Source: Thalassovita taeanensis
GTDB lineage: Bacteria > Pseudomonadota > Alphaproteobacteria > Rhodobacterales > Rhodobacteraceae
Assembly: GCF_900110775.1 (NCBI RefSeq)
Contig: NZ_FOEP01000018.1
Location: 1-64,000, forward strand
Reading direction: 5' to 3'
Length of the DNA stretch: 64,000 bases
This document shows, in pieces, positions 31,913 to 41,268 of this stretch. The stretch's first letter is position 1. Every line of letters begins with the position of its first letter. A program made the position numbers and the translations under genes. The notes under the pieces were generated by a model that ran no database searches, had not been told where the DNA came from, and saw nothing but the letters and a program-made list of their open reading frames with translations.

Positions 31913-34900
31913 ATGGCAATGCGCTACGGCGATCTCATTCAATTTGAGCCTATTGAGTCAGTTATTCAGCTTCTCGACGCCGATCGTCCTGACGAAGCCA
32001 ACAAGTTGGTGTCGACCTATGTCATCTCGGACGACATGGCGGATCGGATCGCCAAACTCATGATCCCCCAGCTTTCGTTCGATGAAGCCGTCGACCACAA
32101 AGGCGTCCTAGTGGTTGGCAACTATGGCACCGGTAAGTCGCACTTGATGTCGGTGCTATCTCTCGTCGCCGAAGACGCGTCATATGTGCCGATGATCAAC
32201 CATCCGCAGGTTGCAGAGGCGGCAAAGGCGATTGCCGGCCGGTTCAAGGTGCACCGGATCGAGATTTCGAGCCTGATGTCGTTGCGGGATATCATTACCC
32301 AACAGCTTGAGGTCTTCCTCGATAAGCATGGCGTGGATTACACGTTCCCCCCGGCTGACAAGGTCGTCAATAACAAAGCTGCCTTCGAGGAAATGATGTC
32401 GGCCTTTGCGGAAGTTCATCCTGACCAGGGCGTTCTCTTGGTGGTTGACGAATTTCTCGAGTTCTTGCGCTCGCGCAAGGATCACGAGCTGGTTCTTGAC
32501 CTTTCATTCCTCAGAGAGATCGGAGAGGTGACCAAACATCTCCGGTTCCGGTTTGTCGCGGGCGTTCAGGAAGCGATTTTTGACAGCAGTCGCTTCCAGC
32601 ATGTGGCAGACAGCCTACGTCGCGTGAAAGACCGCTTCACGCAGGTTTTGCTGGCTCGACAAGATGTGAGCTTCGTTGTCGCTGAGCGACTTCTGAAGAA
32701 GTCTTCTGATCAGCAAGACAAGATCCGTGCCTATCTTGGGCCATTTACAAAATTCTATGGCTCTATGAACGAGCGTATGGACGAATATGTGAGGCTATTC
32801 CCAGTCCATCCTGACTACATCGGGACGTTTGAGCGTCTGGTCTTCACCGAAAAGCGCGGCGCCTTGGTCACGCTGCGTGATCAGATCCAAGCCATTCTCG
32901 GCGACGAAGTGCCGTTAGACCGCCCAGGGCTCATCGGTTTTGATAAATTTTGGGATACGGTCGCGAAGAATTCTGTCCTTCGCTCTGATCCGAACATCGG
33001 GCCGGTGCTCAAAGTATCCGAAGTACTGTCGGAACGTGTGTCCAAAGCCTTTACACGCCCGGCCTATAAGTCCATGGCGCTACGCATTATTGATGGTCTT
33101 TCTGTCCATCGACTGACAACGGGTGGCGACATTTATGTCCCCGTTGGCCCTACGGCCGAGGAACTGCGAGACACGTTGTGTCTGTTTCAGCCTGGCATTG
33201 AAGATATGGGCGGGGATCCATCTGATGACCTGCTTACGGCGGTCCAAACGACGCTGCGAGAGACTCTGAAGACGGTAAACGGCCAATTCATATCGAAGGC
33301 GCCGGACACGGAGCAATACTATCTCGATCTCAAGAAAGACGTTGATTACGACGCCCAAATTGAAAAGCGCGCGGAAGCATTGTCGGAAGATGCTCTCGAT
33401 CGTGCCTACTATGGGGCCATTCGCCAACTCATGGAGCGGACCGACGATTCCAGCTACGTGACGGGGCACCAGATTTGGCAATACCAGATTGAGTGGCAGG
33501 AGCGCCGCGTTGAACGCATCGGCTATCTCTTCTTTGGGGCTCCCAACGATAGGCCGACTGCGCAGCCGGAGCGGGATTTCTATCTATACTTCATTCAGCC
33601 GTTCGATCCGCCACGATTTCGTGACGAACAGAAGGCCGACGAGGTGTTTTTCCGCCTGAAAGCACCGGATGAAACGATCAAGCGACTGCTCGGCTTCTAC
33701 GCTGCGGCGCAGGAGCTTGCGTCAACCGCAAGTGGCGGGGCCAAAGGAGTGTACCTTGACCGCGTTCGCGATACGCTGCGCGAAATGAGCAAATGGCTGC
33801 AGGAAAAGCAGCTCGAGGCTTTCGAGGTCACGTTTCAGGGCAAATCTAAAACACTCAGGGACTGGACCAAGGGCATTTCACTTCGGGACAAAGCTCGCTT
33901 GGGCCCTGATGAGCGGATCAACTTCCGCGATGTTGTCAACGTAATTGCCGGGATTGCGTTGAGCAGCCGGTTTTCTGATGTATCGCCGGAGTATCCAACG
34001 TTCTCAGCGCTGGTTACCGAATCCAACAGAAAGCAACTGATCGGCAACGCCCTTCGTGCGCTCAGCGGCAGCAACCGTACAAAGGACGCTGTGATCGTTC
34101 TCGATGGTCTCGAAATGCTGGACGGGGATCGTATCGATCCTGTCCAATCACGATATGCGCAGGACGTTCTGGCCCGCCTAAAGGCTAAGGGGCACGGACA
34201 AGTGCTCAATCGCAGCGAGTTGCTGGCTGGCAATGCCGACATCGAATATTTCAGCCCGGACAAGTATCGGCTCGAAACCGATCTCTTGGTCGCAGTGCTC
34301 GGATCGCTGGTCTATTCGGGCGACATCGTTTTGGCGATTACCGGCGACAAGATCGACTCTGGCAAAATCAGCCTGCTTGCTGACCGCCCACTTGAAGAGT
34401 TGAAACAGTTCAAACACGTTGAAGCCCCTAAGGAAATCAACGTGGCTGTGCTGCGCTCTTTGTTCGAAATGCTCGAACTCCCGCCGGGGCTTGCACAGCA
34501 GGCAACTCAGGGATCCGATGAACCCGTCAAGGCGCTTCAGGAGGAGGTAAACAAGCTCACAAAGCGTGTTCTTGCGGCATCAACCGATATGGCTAACAGG
34601 CTCAGCTTCTGGGGTCAGCCTCTTCTGCGCGACGAGGAAATCCGCGATTGGCGCTCAAAGCTCGATGAACTCAAAGCCTTCTCGGAAAGCCTGTCGCCTT
34701 ACAACACCGTCGGCAAGCTGAAGAACCTGCGCATCGGGTCTGACGATATCGCCGCGCAAAAGAAGAACCTTGAGGTTCTGAACTCTGTTGAGGGGCTTAT
34801 TAACCTGATCGGTGAACTCGGGAATACGGCAAGCTACCTTGGCCAGGCCGAGTTGGTGCTTCCGTCTGACCATGCTTGGGTGAAGCAAGCCCAGGACACC

Positions 34901-35644
34901 CGCAAGCAGGTTCTCGAAGCCCTATCGACCAGCCACACCAACCAGAATGGCTCTGAACACCGGCAGACCCTCAGCAAGCTCAAGAAGGACTACCTGACGG
35001 CCTATGTCAGCCTGCACAGCAAGGCGCGCCTTGGGGTCTCCGAAGACAAGACCAAGACCGCACTGCGCAAGGATTCCCGCCTCGTTGCAATGCGGGCTTT
35101 GGCGAACATCTCCTTGATGCCGACTAGCCAGCTCACCACGTTTGAAGAGAAACTCGACAAGCTAAAAAGCTGCGCTTCTCTGGTCGACTCAGAGCTGGCG
35201 GCCAGCCCGGTCTGCCCGCACTGCAACTTCCGGCCTGCGAACGAGCAGGGCGACATGCTGCCCGCGGCCAATGTGCTCAAGCAGCTCGATGACGAGCTCG
35301 ATCAGCTGCTGGACGGCTGGGTACAAACGCTTCTCGACAACCTCGAGGATCCGATAATCCAGTCGAACTTCGAACTGCTAAAGGAAGGCTCGCGCAAGAT
35401 TGTCACTGGGTTTGTCGACACCAAGACGCTGTCCGATCCTGTGACGCCTGAGTTCATAAACGCAGTGCAGGAGGCGCTGTCCGGACTCGACAAGGTGGTC
35501 GTCTCTGGCGGCGATATCCGCCAGGCCCTGCTCCAGGGCGGCTCTCCCGCGACCCCCGAGGATCTGCGCAAGCGGTTCGAGGCGTTCTTGACTGACCGCT
35601 GCAAGGGCAAGGACACCACCAAGCTGCGTTTTGTGGTCGAGTGA
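31913..35644 (+). CDS. brxC: BrxC, BREX ATPase (DUF6079 type)
   Basis: A 1243-residue large ATPase. Walker A is GNYGTGKS (69-76) and Walker B is VLLVVDE (174-180), followed by a long helical body. A zinc-ribbon-like CPHCNF lies near the C-terminus. BrxC is the ATPase of BREX systems needed for phage restriction and host methylation. The ATG at 31913 fits AAAGGA nine bases upstream; the TTG at 31895 that would overlap brxF is less likely. The length and fold match type 3 BrxC (DUF6079). Confidence 0.92.
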   Translation: MAMRYGDLIQFEPIESVIQLLDADRPDEANKLVSTYVISDDMADRIAKLMIPQLSFDEAVDHKGVLVVGNYGTGKSHLMSVLSLVAEDASYVPMINHPQVAEAAKAIAGRFKVHRIEISSLMSLRDIITQQLEVFLDKHGVDYTFPPADKVVNNKAAFEEMMSAFAEVHPDQGVLLVVDEFLEFLRSRKDHELVLDLSFLREIGEVTKHLRFRFVAGVQEAIFDSSRFQHVADSLRRVKDRFTQVLLARQDVSFVVAERLLKKSSDQQDKIRAYLGPFTKFYGSMNERMDEYVRLFPVHPDYIGTFERLVFTEKRGALVTLRDQIQAILGDEVPLDRPGLIGFDKFWDTVAKNSVLRSDPNIGPVLKVSEVLSERVSKAFTRPAYKSMALRIIDGLSVHRLTTGGDIYVPVGPTAEELRDTLCLFQPGIEDMGGDPSDDLLTAVQTTLRETLKTVNGQFISKAPDTEQYYLDLKKDVDYDAQIEKRAEALSEDALDRAYYGAIRQLMERTDDSSYVTGHQIWQYQIEWQERRVERIGYLFFGAPNDRPTAQPERDFYLYFIQPFDPPRFRDEQKADEVFFRLKAPDETIKRLLGFYAAAQELASTASGGAKGVYLDRVRDTLREMSKWLQEKQLEAFEVTFQGKSKTLRDWTKGISLRDKARLGPDERINFRDVVNVIAGIALSSRFSDVSPEYPTFSALVTESNRKQLIGNALRALSGSNRTKDAVIVLDGLEMLDGDRIDPVQSRYAQDVLARLKAKGHGQVLNRSELLAGNADIEYFSPDKYRLETDLLVAVLGSLVYSGDIVLAITGDKIDSGKISLLADRPLEELKQFKHVEAPKEINVAVLRSLFEMLELPPGLAQQATQGSDEPVKALQEEVNKLTKRVLAASTDMANRLSFWGQPLLRDEEIRDWRSKLDELKAFSESLSPYNTVGKLKNLRIGSDDIAAQKKNLEVLNSVEGLINLIGELGNTASYLGQAELVLPSDHAWVKQAQDTRKQVLEALSTSHTNQNGSEHRQTLSKLKKDYLTAYVSLHSKARLGVSEDKTKTALRKDSRLVAMRALANISLMPTSQLTTFEEKLDKLKSCASLVDSELAASPVCPHCNFRPANEQGDMLPAANVLKQLDDELDQLLDGWVQTLLDNLEDPIIQSNFELLKEGSRKIVTGFVDTKTLSDPVTPEFINAVQEALSGLDKVVVSGGDIRQALLQGGSPATPEDLRKRFEAFLTDRCKGKDTTKLRFVVE

Positions 35645-35680
35645 ATTCACCGCCAACCCATTTTGAAATGAGATGAACCG

Positions 35681-38458
35681 ATGACTGAGCAAATGAAAAT
35701 GGATGGCGGCAAGAACGGCGGACCGGTCGAGTGCCTCGGTATGACCTTCGCAAGCGACGACGCGCGGCGAGAGCATTTTCAGAAGCTGCTGGCCGAGAAG
35801 CTGCAAGATCCTGTATTTCGGGCTCAGGAAGGCTTCCCGAAGGGAACCGATGACGCGATCCTTACGATGTCGGATCCGCCCTATTACACTGCATGTCCCA
35901 ATCCGTGGTTGGCGGAATTCGTCACGCAGTACGGACGTCCCTATGACCCTGCCGAAAAATACTCGCGTGAGCCGATGGCGATTGATGTGTCCGAGGGGAA
36001 GACTGACCCGATCTACAAGGCGCATTCCTATCACACCAAGGTGCCACACTTGGCAATCGTGCCGTCGATCCTGCATTATACCGAGCCGGGCGATATCGTG
36101 CTGGATGGCTTCTCGGGCTCGGGCATGACCGGTGTTGCCGCACAGTGGTGCGGAACTGCGCCGTCAACATATCGTCACAAGATCGAAATGGAATGGAAGA
36201 AGGCTGGTAATTCACTGCCGAAATGGGGGCCACGGCGGGTGGTGCTGAACGATTTGTCGCCCGCAGCGACTTTCATAGGCGCCAACTACAATCTCCCGTT
36301 CGACGTCGATGACTTTGCCAAAGCCGGCAAGCAGCTGCTGCTGGATGTCGAGCGTGAGATTGGCTGGATGTATGAGACGCTGCATTCTGACGGGAAAACC
36401 AAAGGACGGATAGAATTCACTGTCTGGAGCGAGATATTTACGTGCCCTGAATGTGCAGGTGAAGTAAATTTCGTCGCTGAGGCGTTAGATGAAAACAAAA
36501 GTGTCAGATCTGTTTTCCCATGCCCACACTGCGGTTCTGAGTTGACAAAAAAAACGCTCGAACGTCGCGAGGAAAATAAGGTGGATTCTGCCACCGGAGC
36601 AACTGTGGTCTTTACTAAGCGGGCACCTTCTTTGATTTGCTACAAAGTTGATGGTGTCCGCTATGAGAAGCAGCCTGATGAGGCTGATTTCGAACGGCTT
36701 AAGAAAATTGAAAATCTCCCGTTTCCGAAAGGTGTGCCTACTGATCGAATGATGCATGCACCCGATACCCGTCAGAATTGGGGTGACAAGTGGCGCGCTG
36801 GCTCGGCATCTTTTTCACATGTACATCATCTATTCCTGTCTAGACCACAACAGGTTATCGGACATCTTTGGCTAAGCGCTTCGTCGAACAATGACCCCAG
36901 AACACGCATGATGCTTCTTTGGTTCGTAGAGCAAGCGATTTGGGGAATGACTATGTTGGCTCGATACGTTCCAACGCACTTTTCTCAAGTTAACCAATAT
37001 CTAAACGGCGTGTACTATTTGAGCTCCCAACACGCTGAATGCAGTCCTTGGTATATTCTAGACGGCAAGCTAAAGAGGCTCGGAAAAGCATTTTCGGAGT
37101 ATAAAACCTACTCTAATTCAGCCGCAATAACGACAGGAACGACGACTAGTTTGCCTCTTCTAGATAGATCTATTGATTATATCTTCACAGATCCCCCTTT
37201 CGGAGACAATCTAGCGTACTCCGAGTTGAATTTTCTTCTGGAAGCGTTTCATGGAGTAGTAACAGATCAAGCACCTGAGGCGGTGATGAGCAAGGCTCAG
37301 AGCAAGGGCCTCGTCGACTATCATCACTTAATGAAAAGTTGTTTTGCCGAATACTATCGAGTTCTGAAACCCGGGCGGTGGATGACGGTAGTATTTTCTA
37401 ATACCAAGGCATCAGTTTGGAACAGTTTGCAAACGGCGCTGCAGGAAGCAGGGTTCGTCGTGGCAAACGTTTCCGCCCTCGATAAAAAGCAAGGAAGTTT
37501 CAACGCAGTAACTACAGCCGTAGCTGTTAAGCAGGATCTAGCAATCTCTGTGTATAAGCCAGACGAGGCTTTGGAGAGAAGATTCGAAAAACAAGTTGGC
37601 GTTGAGTCCGTTTGGGACTTTATAGAGTCGCATCTAAGACAATTGCCTGTTGCTAAACAGAGGCTTGCAACACTCGAATACATTGTCGAGCGCGATCCGA
37701 GAATTTTGTTCGACCGGATGGTGGCATGGTTTGTACGCCATAATGCACCCGTGCCATTGTCTAGTCAGGAGTTTCAAGAAGGCCTGCGCAATCGCTTCCT
37801 CGAACGCGATGGAATGACGTTCTTGCCCGAGCAGGTAGCAGAGTACGATCGAAAGCGCGCGCAAACCGAACAGGCTCCACAAATGGAATTGTTTGTTTCT
37901 GATGAACGCTCAGCCATTGACTGGCTGACAGACTTTCTGAAGAAGCGACCATCAACATATCAAGAACTTAACCCAGAATTTATGACCCAACTCGGGGCAG
38001 GCTGGAAGAAACATGAGATGCGTCCCGAACTTTCCGCTCTCCTCGAAGACAACTTCCTGCGCTTCGACGGGAACGGGGATGTACCGAGTCAGATCCACAG
38101 CTATCTGTCGACCAACTTCAAGGACCTCCGCGGTTTGGAGAAGGAAGACCCGCGCCTGAAGGCGAAGGCCAGGGATCGCTGGTTCGTGCCCGACCCGAAC
38201 AAGGCGAAGGATCTGGAACAGAAACGCGAACGGTTGCTGCTGAAAGAGTTCGAGGCTTACAAAGCCGCGACCAAGCGTCAGATGAAGGAGTCCCGCCTCG
38301 AGGTGCTGCGTGCAGGTTTCAAGACGGCTTGGGGCGCGAAGGATTACAAGACGATCATTAGCATCGCCGAAAAACTGCCTGACGAGACGCTGCAAGAGGA
38401 CGAAAAGCTGCTGCTCTGGTACGATCAGGCGCTGACGCGGACGGAGGCTGATGCGTGA
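35681..38458 (+). CDS. pglXI: BREX adenine-specific methyltransferase (PglXI)
   Basis: A 925-residue DNA methyltransferase that marks host DNA against the system. Motif IV DPPY (65-68) precedes motif I FSGSGMTG (144-151), a beta-class order. A zinc ribbon CPEC...CPHCG lies at about 254-283, and a second DPPF (about 503) at TDPPFGDN. The bases from about 36.4 to 37.9 kb look visibly richer in A/T than both ends of the gene, which suggests a recombined central part, probably the target-recognition region. It lies 36 bases downstream of brxC and overlaps brxHII by 4. Confidence 0.9.
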   Translation: MTEQMKMDGGKNGGPVECLGMTFASDDARREHFQKLLAEKLQDPVFRAQEGFPKGTDDAILTMSDPPYYTACPNPWLAEFVTQYGRPYDPAEKYSREPMAIDVSEGKTDPIYKAHSYHTKVPHLAIVPSILHYTEPGDIVLDGFSGSGMTGVAAQWCGTAPSTYRHKIEMEWKKAGNSLPKWGPRRVVLNDLSPAATFIGANYNLPFDVDDFAKAGKQLLLDVEREIGWMYETLHSDGKTKGRIEFTVWSEIFTCPECAGEVNFVAEALDENKSVRSVFPCPHCGSELTKKTLERREENKVDSATGATVVFTKRAPSLICYKVDGVRYEKQPDEADFERLKKIENLPFPKGVPTDRMMHAPDTRQNWGDKWRAGSASFSHVHHLFLSRPQQVIGHLWLSASSNNDPRTRMMLLWFVEQAIWGMTMLARYVPTHFSQVNQYLNGVYYLSSQHAECSPWYILDGKLKRLGKAFSEYKTYSNSAAITTGTTTSLPLLDRSIDYIFTDPPFGDNLAYSELNFLLEAFHGVVTDQAPEAVMSKAQSKGLVDYHHLMKSCFAEYYRVLKPGRWMTVVFSNTKASVWNSLQTALQEAGFVVANVSALDKKQGSFNAVTTAVAVKQDLAISVYKPDEALERRFEKQVGVESVWDFIESHLRQLPVAKQRLATLEYIVERDPRILFDRMVAWFVRHNAPVPLSSQEFQEGLRNRFLERDGMTFLPEQVAEYDRKRAQTEQAPQMELFVSDERSAIDWLTDFLKKRPSTYQELNPEFMTQLGAGWKKHEMRPELSALLEDNFLRFDGNGDVPSQIHSYLSTNFKDLRGLEKEDPRLKAKARDRWFVPDPNKAKDLEQKRERLLLKEFEAYKAATKRQMKESRLEVLRAGFKTAWGAKDYKTIISIAEKLPDETLQEDEKLLLWYDQALTRTEADA

Positions 38459-41268
38459 CGCATGCGACCCAAGACTATGGCATTGGGACGTGGTGCTGGC
38501 ATGAACGACATGCCGCACCCTGCCGTGTCGTGGACCGGGAAGAGATGTGGGGCGAGACCTCATATCGGGTTTGGCTGCCGGGCAAAGACGCCGTCGTCCG
38601 TGCGCGGTCGCGCGACCTAGGGCCGCTCGACGCTGTCCGGCCGACAGTCGACCACATCTTGCATACTGCTGCTGCGGCAAAGCTCTTGGATGCGCTTGAG
38701 GATAACCTTCTTCTCGCACCAATCCAGTCGAGCGTCGTTCCACTGCCCCACCAGCTTTACGCCCTGAACCGCGCCATGTGCCGGGACCGGATCCGCTATC
38801 TGCTGGCGGATGAAGTCGGGCTTGGCAAGACCATCGAGGCCGGTCTGATCCTGCGCGAGCTCAAGCTTCGCGGTATGGCGAAGCGGATCCTTGTCGTGGC
38901 ACCCAAAGGGTTGGTGCGGCAGTGGCAGGCCGAAATGCGCCTGCACTTTGGTGAGAATTTCCAATTCATCGAGCCGTCCGAGCTTTCCGCATATCGCCAG
39001 TTTCGCGATGACGAGGAAAATCTTTGGCGGCTGCACGATCAGGCGATTTGTTCGCTGGATTCTGTGAAGCCGCTTGAAGGTCGGCGCGGCTGGAGTGCGG
39101 AGCAGCTTAGCACCTATAACCGTGAACGCTTCGAAGACTTGATATCGGCATCCTGGGATCTCGTGATCATAGACGAAGCCCACCGAATGGGCGGGAGCAC
39201 CGACCAGGTTGCCCGTTACAAGCTTGGCGCAGCACTTGCCGAAGCTGCGCCATATCTCTTGCTTCTCTCCGCAACGCCTCATCAGGGAAAAACTGACCAG
39301 TTCCACCGCCTGATGCAACTTCTCGACCGTGACTCCTTTCCAGATGAAAATAGCATCTCCAGTGATCGTGTGCGCCCGTTTGTCGTCCGGACCGAAAAGC
39401 GGTTGGCGATCGATGCCGAAGGCAAACCCCTGTTCAAGCCCCGTTTGACACGGACGCAAGCGGTCGCCTGGTTGGATCGCCACAAGGCGCAGCAGGGCTT
39501 GTACGAGGCAGTCACTGAATACGTTCGCCACGGCTACAATCAGGCCATGGCATCGAAGCAAAGACACATCGGTTTTCTGATGATCCTGATGCAGCGGTTG
39601 GTGACTTCTAGCACTGCGGCCATCCGGGCCACCTTGGAAAGGCGGCTTCTTGCTCTGGATGATGATCACCGTCAATTGCAGCTGTTTTCTGCAGAAGGTG
39701 TCGGAGATTGGCATGAGCTGACGGGTGATGATCAAATTGATGTTGCCGTGGCATTTGAAGCTTTGGGCGATGAGCGAAAAGACGTAGAGGCGCTTCTCTT
39801 TCTCGCGCGTGAGACCGAGGCACAGGGAACTGACGCCAAAGCCGAGGCGCTCTTGGAGCAGATCTACAAGATTCAGCAGGAAGAGAACGATCCTGAACTG
39901 AAGGTCCTGGTCTTCACCGAGTTCGTTCCAACACAGGCAATGCTCGCGGAGTTCCTTGAGAGCAGGGGTTTCTCAGTTACAACGCTCAATGGCAGCATGG
40001 ATCTGGAAGCGCGTGGCCGGGCTCAGCGGGCATTTTCAGGGGAGGTACGTATTCTGGTCTCCACGGACGCTGGCGGCGAGGGTCTCAACCTCCAATTCTG
40101 CCACATCATCGTCAATTTCGATATGCCGTGGAATCCCATGCGGGTCGAGCAACGGATCGGCCGTGTGGATCGTATCGGTCAGCCTCATATTGTGCGGGCA
40201 ATAAATTTCGTGCTCGAAGACACGGTCGAGCATCGTGTTCGGGAAGTCCTCGAAGCCAAACTTGCGGTAATCGCCGAAGAGTTTGGCGTGGATAAAGTTG
40301 CTGATGTGATGGATTCGGTCGAGGCGGAGCCTCTCTTTGATGAGCTTTTCGTTCAGGGGCTTCAAGATCCAGCTTCGATCGAAACCGAATGCGATGCAGT
40401 CCTGACTCAGCTTCGAAACACGCTGACGGAAAGCCGGAAGAGTAGCGATCTTTTAGCTGACGGGCACGATCTGGATGCGGATGACGCGCGAAAGTGGCGT
40501 GACCACCCCGCTCAGTTTTGGCTTGAGCGTGCAATTACCACTGGGCTGCCAGCGCGCGGTGGGGAAGCTACACGAGAAGACGATACTTGGCGGATACGTT
40601 GGGCCGATGGCAGTGAGTCAGCCAGGGTTTGCTTCGACGCGCGAACCGCAGCAGACCGACCTGAAATTGAGTGGGTGACGCTTGAAGACCCTCGGGCACA
40701 GGCGCTGATTGCGGATCTGCCACGATGCATCTCTGGTCAGCCTGTACCTGTCGTACGCATAGCTGGACTTCCTGACAGCGTGAGAGGCGTCTGGTCACTT
40801 TGGGAAATCAGCCTAGCGGCTGACGACTTCAGCCGTCGCCGCTTCCTATCCGTGTTCGTCAATGACGAGGGTCGTGCCTTCCAGCCCACTGCAAAGCGCA
40901 TTTGGGATGTCCTTCTCACGGAACAAGTCGAACAGATCGAAACCCATGCAACACAAGACCCACACGACTGGTATAGGCGGTCGAAATCCGCTGCCATCGC
41001 TCAAGGTGAGCGCGTGTTCTCTGATCTTGTGACAGAGCACAAGACACGTATTGAGGAAGAACGCGGGCGCGCGCTTTACGCTTTTGAAGCCCGCCACCAA
41101 GCAATTGGAAGGGTTGGGCTTCAGACAGTTCGTGATTATCGCAGGAAACGGCTCCAGAATGAGCATGAGGCGCGAATGGCGCAACTAGAGGCAGCGGCAT
41201 CCTATTCGCCAGATCTCAATGCACTTCTCGTTTTGCGCGTTGGCGAGTTAGCGGTTGGTGAGAAATGA
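38455..41268 (+). CDS. brxHII: BrxHII, SNF2/DEAD-like helicase of type 3 BREX
   Basis: A 937-residue SF2 helicase. Motifs: ADEVGLGKT (118-126), IIDEAHRMGGS (about 237), LLSATPHQGKTDQF (about 270), VFTEFVPTQ, STDAGGEGLNLQ (about 537) and RIGRVDRIGQ (about 565-575). The overall layout is RapA/HepA-like. In type 3 BREX this helicase replaces BrxL as an essential part. It starts with GTG that overlaps the pglXI stop (GTGA). Confidence 0.92.
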   Translation: MTHATQDYGIGTWCWHERHAAPCRVVDREEMWGETSYRVWLPGKDAVVRARSRDLGPLDAVRPTVDHILHTAAAAKLLDALEDNLLLAPIQSSVVPLPHQLYALNRAMCRDRIRYLLADEVGLGKTIEAGLILRELKLRGMAKRILVVAPKGLVRQWQAEMRLHFGENFQFIEPSELSAYRQFRDDEENLWRLHDQAICSLDSVKPLEGRRGWSAEQLSTYNRERFEDLISASWDLVIIDEAHRMGGSTDQVARYKLGAALAEAAPYLLLLSATPHQGKTDQFHRLMQLLDRDSFPDENSISSDRVRPFVVRTEKRLAIDAEGKPLFKPRLTRTQAVAWLDRHKAQQGLYEAVTEYVRHGYNQAMASKQRHIGFLMILMQRLVTSSTAAIRATLERRLLALDDDHRQLQLFSAEGVGDWHELTGDDQIDVAVAFEALGDERKDVEALLFLARETEAQGTDAKAEALLEQIYKIQQEENDPELKVLVFTEFVPTQAMLAEFLESRGFSVTTLNGSMDLEARGRAQRAFSGEVRILVSTDAGGEGLNLQFCHIIVNFDMPWNPMRVEQRIGRVDRIGQPHIVRAINFVLEDTVEHRVREVLEAKLAVIAEEFGVDKVADVMDSVEAEPLFDELFVQGLQDPASIETECDAVLTQLRNTLTESRKSSDLLADGHDLDADDARKWRDHPAQFWLERAITTGLPARGGEATREDDTWRIRWADGSESARVCFDARTAADRPEIEWVTLEDPRAQALIADLPRCISGQPVPVVRIAGLPDSVRGVWSLWEISLAADDFSRRRFLSVFVNDEGRAFQPTAKRIWDVLLTEQVEQIETHATQDPHDWYRRSKSAAIAQGERVFSDLVTEHKTRIEEERGRALYAFEARHQAIGRVGLQTVRDYRRKRLQNEHEARMAQLEAAASYSPDLNALLVLRVGELAVGEK

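Noticed and set aside
38617-39735. 372-residue minus-strand frame inside brxHII
   Set aside because: All helicase motifs are on the plus strand and the opposite frame has no recognisable domain.
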